Below, one piece after another: positions 1-4,535 of a DNA stretch of 10,684 nt. Source of the DNA: an uncultured bacterium (lineage in GTDB: Bacteria; Actinomycetota; Coriobacteriia; Coriobacteriales; Coriobacteriaceae); NCBI GenBank assembly GCA_905215725.1, contig CAJMRD010000071.1, positions 1-10,684 on the forward strand, read 5' to 3'. The notes under the pieces were generated by a model that did no database searches, was not told the origin of the DNA, and saw nothing but the letters and a program-made list of their open reading frames with translations. Within the stretch, counting starts at the first letter, position 1. Each line of letters begins with the position of its first letter. Made by a program: the position numbers and the translations under genes.

Positions 1-447
1 TGCCAGCAGGTGGATTCCGCCGCCGAGGGCGCCGAGGTATTCGATCCGCATTCGGCCGCCGCGGCGGCACGCGTGGTGCATGAGGCGTGTGAGCGCATCG
101 TGGCGCTGCTCGATGGGGCCGGCCTCGATGCGCCGACGTTGCCCGAGGTAGGCGAACAACTGCAGCTCGGCCGCGACACCATGACGCGTGCCCTGCGCGA
201 GCTTTCGCTCAACCGCTCGATCGTTAAGGTCGAACGCGACGTTGCCCTGTCCACTACCGCCGAGGCCCATGCGCGCGAACTCGTCGCCGCCGCCATTGAG
301 GCAGCCGGCGGCGCTGCCACCACGAGCGTGCTGCGCGAGGCCCTGGGCGTGTCGCGCAAACGTGCCATCAGCATCTTGGAGCACCTGGATGCCGTACGCT
401 TCACAGTCCTCGACAAGGATGCCGGCGGCCTGAGGTCCCTACGCTAG
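1..447 (+). CDS. selB: Selenocysteine-specific translation elongation factor SelB, C-terminal part (5' end outside window)
   Basis: SelB delivers Sec-tRNA-Sec to the ribosome at UGA codons marked by a SECIS hairpin. Only the last 148 residues are present. The frame is open from base 1 and ends at TAG 445-447. This part corresponds to the C-terminal winged-helix repeats that bind the SECIS RNA. Two helix-turn-helix-like units are visible. One lies around residues 40-85, with 'LPEVGEQLQLGRDTMTRALR'. The last lies around residues 95-148, with 'LREALGVSRKRAISILEHLD', which matches the SelB ending in which a conserved SRK.AI..LE.LD helix precedes the final strands. The GTP-binding domains lie upstream of the window. 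The GTG at base 10 is only an internal codon. The assignment is supported by a tRNA-Sec gene starting 36 bases after the stop. Another winged-helix protein is possible from this fragment alone, but the selC neighbour makes SelB much more likely. Confidence 0.88.
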   Translation, partial: CQQVDSAAEGAEVFDPHSAAAAARVVHEACERIVALLDGAGLDAPTLPEVGEQLQLGRDTMTRALRELSLNRSIVKVERDVALSTTAEAHARELVAAAIEAAGGAATTSVLREALGVSRKRAISILEHLDAVRFTVLDKDAGGLRSLR

Positions 448-462
448 ATTGGCTGCTCGGTT

Positions 463-471
463 TGGTAAAAT
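463..471 (+). promoter_or_regulatory. Extended -10 promoter of selC
   Basis: TGG followed by TAAAAT (466-471, 5 of 6 matches to TATAAT) makes an extended -10 element in the selB-selC gap. No good -35 is seen at 16-18 bases, which is tolerable for an extended -10. Transcription would start near 478-480, a few bases before the mature tRNA 5' end at 484, as expected for a tRNA gene. Prediction by eye only. Confidence 0.5.
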
Positions 472-483
472 ACCGCCGCACTT

Positions 484-580
484 GGGAACGGATGGGCTCC
501 GGTGGGCTCCGCGGTCCTCAAAACCGTTGCGAGGCGTGCAAAACGTCTTGGATGTGTTCGATTCACATACGTTCCCGCCA
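484..580 (+). tRNA. selC: tRNA-Sec (anticodon TCA)
   Basis: This tRNA reads UGA as selenocysteine. It is charged with serine, converted by SelA and delivered by SelB. The acceptor 5' strand 484-490 (GGGAACG) pairs with 570-576, then discriminator G577 and encoded CCA 578-580. The D-stem has 6 bp (494-499 with 504-509, loop CGGT), a hallmark of bacterial tRNA-Sec. The anticodon stem is GCGGT/ACCGT around loop CCTCAAA, giving anticodon TCA. The variable arm is very long, with a 7-bp stem GAGGCGT/ACGTCTT including two G-T pairs. The T-stem is ATGTG/CACAT around TTCGATT. The gene is 97 bases long against 95 in E. coli. The eighth acceptor pair expected in bacterial tRNA-Sec would be G491-A569, which is non-canonical. 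Its place right after selB confirms the call. Confidence 0.96.
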
Positions 581-588
581 TACGCTAC

Positions 589-644
589 CAGCGCTTTTGT
601 GCTCGCGGTCTTGCTGCGTGCCGCAAAGGCGCTGTTTTGTTTTT
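589..644 (+). terminator. Rho-independent terminator of selC
   Basis: An 11-bp stem, CAGCGCTTTTG (589-599) with CAAAGGCGCTG (624-634), has a single G-U pair. Its 24-base loop holds a second small hairpin (604-608 with 614-618). The T-tract TTTTGTTTTT (635-644) follows at once. It lies 8 bases after the tRNA CCA end and separates selC from mobA. Confidence 0.82.
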
Positions 645-734
645 GCACGAGTTTTTCGTAGCGCCGCTATTTCGGCGGCTGCAGTTAGCATCGTGCACCG
701 GGTTTCGAGCATGCCGATGGAGGTGTTTTGCCGT

Positions 735-1367
735 ATGACTACCGTAAGACGTGCCGATCTTTCTTGTGTAGTCCAGGCGGGCGGGCTGTCCTCGCGCATG
801 GGCTGCGATAAGGCGCGCATGACGTTTTGCGGCGAGCCGCTCATCGAGCGCGTGCTGGGTCGGCTGGCGCCAGTTGCCGGCGAGTTGGTCGTGACGACTT
901 CGCGTCCCAGCGAGCTTGCCTATCTTGAAGAGCGCGCGTTTGGCGGCCTAGTGCCTCGAATAGTGCCGGACCTTGAGGGGTCGGCGGGCGCCATGCGCGG
1001 CATCGCGAGTTCGTTGGCTGCGGCCCGATTGCCGTTCGTGGCGATCGTCGCCTGTGATATGCCGTTTGTCTCGCCGGAACTCATCGGCGCGCTTGCCGAT
1101 CGTGTTGAGGCCGAGGCGCTCGACGTGTGCGTGCCGTGCGAGGAGCGGGGGATTGAGCCGCTTTGCGCCGTCTGGCGCCGTGACGCGTGTGCGCCGGTTG
1201 CCCATGAGCTGCTCGTCTGCGACCGCCAGCGCATTCGCTGCCTGATCAATCGCGTTCAGGCTGGTTATATGGATGAACCGCAGATTGTCGCGGTCGCAGG
1301 CTCGACGCTCTGCTTCGAGAACGTCAATACGCCCGAGGAGTTTGCGGCGGCCGAGTTGCTCGCCTAG
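735..1367 (+). CDS. mobA: Molybdenum cofactor guanylyltransferase MobA
   Basis: MobA transfers GMP from GTP to molybdopterin to form MGD, the cofactor of DMSO-reductase-family enzymes such as formate dehydrogenase; it is cytosolic. The protein has 210 residues, close to E. coli MobA (194). The nucleotide-binding signature AGGLSSRMGCDKA is at residues 15-27. D79 lies in 'VPDLEGSAGAMRGI', where MobA usually reads GPLAGI. The metal-binding ACDMPF is at 106-111 (D108), and the C-terminal NVNTPEE is at 196-202. The start at ATG 735 is chosen because GGAGG (719-723) precedes it by 11 bases and the family signature begins about 13 residues later. The frame is open further upstream only because it crosses selC. 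The related CTP-using MocA is less likely, because the RMG.DKA and NVNTPEE motifs are typical of MobA. The next gene follows after 15 bases, suggesting an operon. Cysteine is rather frequent. Confidence 0.9.
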   Translation: MTTVRRADLSCVVQAGGLSSRMGCDKARMTFCGEPLIERVLGRLAPVAGELVVTTSRPSELAYLEERAFGGLVPRIVPDLEGSAGAMRGIASSLAAARLPFVAIVACDMPFVSPELIGALADRVEAEALDVCVPCEERGIEPLCAVWRRDACAPVAHELLVCDRQRIRCLINRVQAGYMDEPQIVAVAGSTLCFENVNTPEEFAAAELLA

Positions 1368-1382
1368 ACGATTGGAGTTGCC

Positions 1383-1778
1383 ATGTCTCACGATATTTGT
1401 CCCGACACGGGAGAGCCTTGCACTTGCGATGGTTCCGAGCCCTGTACCTGCGGCTGCGGTGGCTGTGGGCATACTGCGGAAGAGGAAGCGGCCGCCGCGG
1501 CGTATCGTGAGGCACACCGCGAAGGCCCGTTCGGTGATGCCCTCGACCACGAACGCAAGATCATCGTTTCGTTCGATAGCACCTTCGATGTGATGGAATG
1601 TGAACAGCTGTGCCTTGCCGCCGGCGTGCCCGGGCGCATTATGCCTTTGCCCGGCTCCATTACCGCAGGTTGCGGGCTGTGCTGGGCCATGCCGTTCTCG
1701 GGCGATGCGCTCGCTGCCTTCCGCGCTGCCACCGAGGTCAGCATAACCCCCGCCGACTACCATCAACTCGTCCTCTAA
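1383..1778 (+). CDS. DUF3343 / putative Se/S-carrier family protein with cysteine-rich N-terminus
   Basis: A protein of 131 residues. The C-terminal part (about 58-131) looks like the DUF3343 family, named in Pfam a putative Se/S carrier. It has a strand 'KIIVSFDS', a helix with 'ECEQLCLAAGVPG', then 'RIMPLPGSITAGCGLCWAM', where the family has a small-residue turn and a conserved Cys (here C97, with C100 nearby). The N-terminal 30 residues carry seven cysteines (C6, C13, C15, C21, C23, C25, C28), including a doubled EPCTC unit, followed by an acidic, alanine-rich helix (about 32-47). GGAG at 1374-1377, five bases before ATG, supports the start. Known of the family: members occur near or fused to TusA/YedF-like selenium-metabolism proteins; a carrier role is proposed rather than proven. 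Inferred here: a selenium or sulfur handling role, given selB-selC and mobA just upstream. The cysteine tail could equally bind a metal. No signal peptide or membrane segment is seen. Confidence 0.75.
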   Translation: MSHDICPDTGEPCTCDGSEPCTCGCGGCGHTAEEEAAAAAYREAHREGPFGDALDHERKIIVSFDSTFDVMECEQLCLAAGVPGRIMPLPGSITAGCGLCWAMPFSGDALAAFRAATEVSITPADYHQLVL

Positions 1779-1821
1779 CCACCACACCACCACATTGGGG
1801 ACAGGCACCTTTGTTGTGGTT
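1777..1821 (+). repeat. GGGGACAGGCACC motif inside an imperfect inverted repeat
   Basis: The motif GGGGACAGGCACC (1797-1809) follows the DUF3343 gene. It is flanked by AACCACCACA (1777-1786) and TGTTGTGGTT (1812-1821), which pair at 9 of 10 positions. The arms can slide because of the CCA repeats. There is no T-tract, so this is not a normal terminator. From memory, this motif recurs between genes in many unrelated bacteria and resembles REP-type elements. No transposase is nearby. Confidence 0.4.
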
Positions 1822-1856
1822 TGGAACACGTGGACGAAACAGGTTTGAAACACAGG
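1818..1856 (+). repeat. Imperfect direct repeat in the gdhA upstream region
   Basis: GGTTTGGAACACGTGG (1818-1833) recurs as GGTTTGAAACACAGG (1842-1856), 24 bases later. A weaker third unit, GGTTTTGCACG, begins at 1855. The function is unknown. It could be a decayed repeat element or protein-binding sites. The rest of the 256-base gap 1779-2034 holds only the weak gdhA promoter candidate and the RBS. Confidence 0.4.
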
Positions 1857-1938
1857 TTTTGCACGTCAGGCACTCAAAAACGCTTCTACCTGCATCGTAA
1901 TCAAAACGAAACATCTGCTCGTCGGCTTATGCGAAACT

Positions 1939-1968
1939 TTGCTGCAACAGTGCGATATTATCCATACT
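1939..1968 (+). promoter_or_regulatory. Possible gdhA promoter
   Basis: Two overlapping candidates lie in an AT-richer stretch. One is TATTAT (1956-1961, 5 of 6 to the -10 consensus) without a well-spaced -35. The other is TTGCTG (1939-1944) with CATACT (1963-1968) at 18 bases. Either would leave a leader of about 60 bases before gdhA. By eye only. Confidence 0.3.
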
Positions 1969-2034
1969 CGATAAAGCTCGCGGCGCATGGGGCGCCTCGA
2001 ACGACACTTTTCTTTTCCATCAATTGGAGGAAGC

Positions 2035-3390
2035 ATGAGCTACACGCAGAAAGTTCTCGACGAGCTCAAGGCCCGCTATCCCGAGCAGCCTGAGTTCATC
2101 CAGGCCGCGACCGAGATCCTCGGTACCATCCAGCCGGCGCTCGACGCCCATCCCGAGTACGAGGAGGCCGCCCTGCTTGAGCGCCTCGTCGAGCCCGAGC
2201 GCATCGTTATGTTCCGTGTCCCCTGGGTCGACGACCAGGGCAAGGTCCAGGTCAACCGCGGTTACCGCGTCGAGTTCAACTCTGCCATTGGACCCTACAA
2301 GGGCGGCCTGCGCTTTAACCCGACGGTCACCCTGGGTATGCTCAAGTTCCTGGGCCTGGAGCAAATCCTCAAGAACAGCCTGACCACCCTTCCCATGGGC
2401 GGCGGCAAGGGCGGCTCCGACTTTGACCCCAAGGGCAAGTCCAACAACGAGATCATGCACTTCTGCCAGTCCTTCATGACCGAGCTCTATCGCCACATCG
2501 GCCCCAACACCGACGTTCCCGCCGGCGACCTGGGCGTTGGCGGCCGCGAGGTTGCCTACCTGTTCGGTCAGTACAAGCGCCTGACCAACGAGTGGACCGG
2601 CGTTCTTACCGGCAAGGGCCTCTCCTTTGGCGGCTCGCTCGCCCGTACCGAGGCCACCGGTTACGGTCTGGCCTACTTTGTGGACGAGTACCTCAAGAGC
2701 CGCGGCGACTCCTTCGAGGGCAAGAACGTCGTCGTTCACGGCTCCGGCAACGTCGCTATCTACGCGGTCCAGAAGGTCACTCAGCTCGGCGGCAAGGTGC
2801 TCGCCTGCTCCGATACCCACGGCTGGGTCGAGGATCCCGACGGCATCGACTACACCGTGCTCGAGCACATCTACAACAAGAAGCGCTCTGGCCACGACAA
2901 GGGCGTTACGCTCGCTATGTACGTTGACGAGAAGCCTAACGCCGTGTGGCACGAGGGCGACGGCCGCGGCGTGTGGCAGCTTCCCTGCGATATCGCGCTG
3001 CCCTGCGCTCGCGAGAACACGCTGCTGCTTGAGGATGCCCAGGCGCTCGTCGCCAACGGCTGCAAGGTGGTCGGCGAGGGCGCGAACATGCCCACGACCA
3101 TCGAGGCCACGACCTACTTCCAGGAGAACGGCGTCGCCTTTATGCCCGGTAAGGCTGCCAACGCCGGCGGCGTGCTCGTGTCCGGCCTGGAGATGAGCCA
3201 GAACGCCGAGCACCTGTCCTGGACCTTCGAGGAGGTCGACGGCAAGCTCGAGCAGCTCATGCGCGGCATGTTCCACAACGTGGACGACACCGCCAAGGAG
3301 TACGGCCAGGAGGGCAACTTTGTCATGGGCGCCAACATCGCCGGCTTCCTGAAGGTCGCCGACGCTATGCTCGCCCAGGGCGTCTGCTAA
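2035..3390 (+). CDS. gdhA: Glutamate dehydrogenase, probably NADP-specific, hexameric type
   Basis: The enzyme catalyses reversible reductive amination of 2-oxoglutarate with ammonium to glutamate, in the cytosol. It has 451 residues, the usual length of bacterial class I hexameric enzymes (E. coli GdhA 447). The substrate domain contains PYKGGLRFNP (87-96, with K89), K113, the family signature LPMGGGKGGSDFDPKG (catalytic K125) and PAGDLGVGGRE (catalytic D165). The dinucleotide-binding Rossmann segment has VVVHGSGNVA (232-241), with 'CSDTHGWV' after the second strand. An S-D here, as in the E. coli enzyme, points to NADP rather than NAD, but this is inference. The C-terminal PGKAANAGGVLVSGLEMSQN (371-390) is also typical. 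The start is ATG 2035, with GGAGG at 2026-2030. An in-frame ATG at 1987 has no RBS and would add 16 unrelated residues. The gene stands alone, with a weak promoter candidate upstream and a strong terminator downstream. Confidence 0.97.
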   Translation: MSYTQKVLDELKARYPEQPEFIQAATEILGTIQPALDAHPEYEEAALLERLVEPERIVMFRVPWVDDQGKVQVNRGYRVEFNSAIGPYKGGLRFNPTVTLGMLKFLGLEQILKNSLTTLPMGGGKGGSDFDPKGKSNNEIMHFCQSFMTELYRHIGPNTDVPAGDLGVGGREVAYLFGQYKRLTNEWTGVLTGKGLSFGGSLARTEATGYGLAYFVDEYLKSRGDSFEGKNVVVHGSGNVAIYAVQKVTQLGGKVLACSDTHGWVEDPDGIDYTVLEHIYNKKRSGHDKGVTLAMYVDEKPNAVWHEGDGRGVWQLPCDIALPCARENTLLLEDAQALVANGCKVVGEGANMPTTIEATTYFQENGVAFMPGKAANAGGVLVSGLEMSQNAEHLSWTFEEVDGKLEQLMRGMFHNVDDTAKEYGQEGNFVMGANIAGFLKVADAMLAQGVC

Positions 3391-3417
3391 ATCTTCGCTC
3401 GATATAGCATGTGATGA

Positions 3418-3450
3418 GGCTCCCAGCCATTCCGGCTGGGAGCCTTTTCT
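3418..3450 (+). terminator. Rho-independent terminator of gdhA
   Basis: A perfect 11-bp stem, GGCTCCCAGCC (3418-3428) with GGCTGGGAGCC (3434-3444), has a 5-base loop ATTCC. TTTTCT follows. It starts 27 bases after the gdhA stop. Confidence 0.93.
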
Positions 3451-3466
3451 ATCCCGGAGGACTCCT

Positions 3467-3541
3467 CATAACTTGCGGTGATATACGGACTGTTTAGCGT
3501 CCCAGAACGGCTAATCAGTCCGTATATCACCGCAAGTTATG
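3467..3541. repeat. Large perfect inverted repeat (26-bp arms) between gdhA and the molybdenum hydroxylase operon
   Basis: The left arm 3467-3492 is the exact reverse complement of 3516-3541. The arms begin CATAACTTGCGG and end CCGCAAGTTATG. The 23-base centre (3493-3515) can form a further 5-bp stem, TTAGC/GCTAA (3494-3498 with 3510-3514), after one T-T mismatch. There is no T-tract and no ORF. It begins 16 bases after the gdhA terminator tract. It could be a miniature mobile or REP-like palindrome, a bidirectional structure, or part of a small RNA. No target-site duplication is obvious. Confidence 0.85.
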
Positions 3542-3587
3542 GATGGGTGGGTGGATTTTGTCCTAAAACGGTGTGTGGCCCCTCGTT

Positions 3588-3596
3588 TGGTACACT
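3588..3596 (+). promoter_or_regulatory. Extended -10 promoter of the molybdenum hydroxylase operon
   Basis: TGG followed by TACACT (3591-3596) forms an extended -10, in the same TTTGGTA context as the selC promoter. No convincing -35 is seen at normal spacing. The start would fall near 3603. A short dyad, ACTT-AA-AAGT, lies over 3594-3603 and might be an operator. By eye only. Confidence 0.45.
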
Positions 3597-3622
3597 TAAA
3601 AGTACTGGACAAGTGAAGAGAT

Positions 3623-3629
3623 GGGGGAG
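3623..3629 (+). promoter_or_regulatory. Ribosome binding site deciding the FAD-subunit start
   Basis: GGGGGAG ends three bases before GTG 3633. The in-frame ATG 3621 overlaps this purine run and has only a GAAGAG directly touching it, so GTG 3633 is preferred. The arrangement GGAG-AAC-GTG resembles that before tig. Confidence 0.5.
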
Positions 3630-3632
3630 AAC

Positions 3633-4535
3633 GTGCTCAAGTTCGGTACCTACGTCCGTGTTGGAAACGCGGCCGAAGCCTATGAGCTCTTACAGAAGAA
3701 CCGCAACAACAAGATTGTGGGCGGCGGCATCTGGATGCGCCTGGGTTCGCGTCGCGTGGCGACGGCGATTGACCTTTCGGCCTGCGGACTCGATCAGATC
3801 GAGGAGACCGAGACCGAGTTTCGCATCGGCGCCATGTGCACCCTGCGCCAGCTCGAGCGCCATGTCGAGCTCAACGCGCTTGTCAACAACGTCTTTGAGT
3901 TCGCCGTCCACGATATCGTGGGCGTGCAGCTGCGCAATACCGCCACGGTGGGCGGCAGCATCTACGGCCGCTTTGGCTTCTCGGACGTTCTCTCCGCCTT
4001 CCTCGCGCTCGATTCCTATGTTGAGCTGACGGGCGCCGGCCGCGTGCCGCTCGCGGAGTTCGTTGACATGGGCTACGTGCGCGACGTTATTGAGCATGTC
4101 GTGGTCGTTAAGCACGATTACCGCGCAAGCTATGAGGCCGTGCGCAAGGCCGCGACCGACTTCCCCTCCTTAAACGTCACCGCCGCCTGGTGGAACAACA
4201 GCTGGCATGTCACCGTGGGTGCCCGTCCGCTGCGCGCAACCCTGCTGCAGGGCGAGGCGTGCGGCCTTACCAACGAGCATCCTTCCGAGGACGAGCTTCG
4301 CGCCCTGGCCGCATCCGTGCGCTCGCTGGGCTACGGCACCAACCTGTGGGGCTCGGCCGACTACCGCCGCCGCATCTCGGCCCCGCTCGCCATCCAGGCC
4401 GTGCGCCGCGCCGCCGGCATCGAGCTTTCGGCCGCGCTTGCCCGCGAGCTCGAGACCGTGCAGATTCCTAAGTTCGCCACGGACGAGTATTCCTGCCGCC
4501 GCGTGCCCGGCGTCGATTCTAGCGAGGTGCGCTAA
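3633..4535 (+). CDS. Molybdenum hydroxylase, FAD-binding subunit (xanthine dehydrogenase / CoxM family)
   Basis: This is the electron-transfer flavoprotein subunit of a xanthine-dehydrogenase-family enzyme. It takes electrons from the [2Fe-2S] centres of the partner and passes them to an acceptor such as NAD. It has 300 residues, about the usual length of separate FAD subunits. The first FAD-contact loop is KIVGGGIWMRLG (27-38), at the place of the usual AGGT-type loop. The second is RNTATVGGSIYGRFGFSDVL (101-120), matching the family pattern AT.GGN......D.L, with a Ser where Asn is common. The C-terminal CO-dehydrogenase-flavoprotein-like domain includes SADYRRRISAPL (241-252). Starting at ATG 3621 would add four residues. 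The stop TAA overlaps the ATG of the next gene by one base, so the two are translationally coupled and almost surely form one complex. The substrate cannot be told from this subunit. E. coli YgfM, partner of XdhD, is a possible parallel. Confidence 0.88.
   Translation: MLKFGTYVRVGNAAEAYELLQKNRNNKIVGGGIWMRLGSRRVATAIDLSACGLDQIEETETEFRIGAMCTLRQLERHVELNALVNNVFEFAVHDIVGVQLRNTATVGGSIYGRFGFSDVLSAFLALDSYVELTGAGRVPLAEFVDMGYVRDVIEHVVVVKHDYRASYEAVRKAATDFPSLNVTAAWWNNSWHVTVGARPLRATLLQGEACGLTNEHPSEDELRALAASVRSLGYGTNLWGSADYRRRISAPLAIQAVRRAAGIELSAALARELETVQIPKFATDEYSCRRVPGVDSSEVR

Noticed and set aside
658..680. Second hairpin (AGCGCCG with CGGCGGCT) before mobA as a terminator or riboswitch
   Set aside because: A bulged 7-bp stem without a T-tract in GC-rich DNA. 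It does not resemble the Moco riboswitch, and a strong terminator lies just upstream.
462..734. Upstream extension of mobA to a start at 462
   Set aside because: The extension would translate through the tRNA-Sec gene and its terminator. The MobA signature begins 13 residues after ATG 735, which has its own GGAGG.
948..1853. Minus-strand open frame of 301 codons across mobA and the carrier gene
   Set aside because: It overlaps two plus-strand genes with clear family motifs, and its translation resembles no family.
1821..2093. Small plus-strand open frames in the gap before gdhA
   Set aside because: No RBS, unusual composition, and they run into gdhA in the wrong frame; the stretch looks non-coding.
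2020..3276. Open frame of 418 codons on the minus strand opposite gdhA
   Set aside because: Same GC-driven shadow. No recognisable motif, no RBS, and fully overlapped by a complete gdhA.
3467..3541. Reading the giant inverted repeat as a CRISPR unit or insertion sequence end
   Set aside because: There is only one repeat pair with no regular spacer series, no transposase and no visible target duplication.
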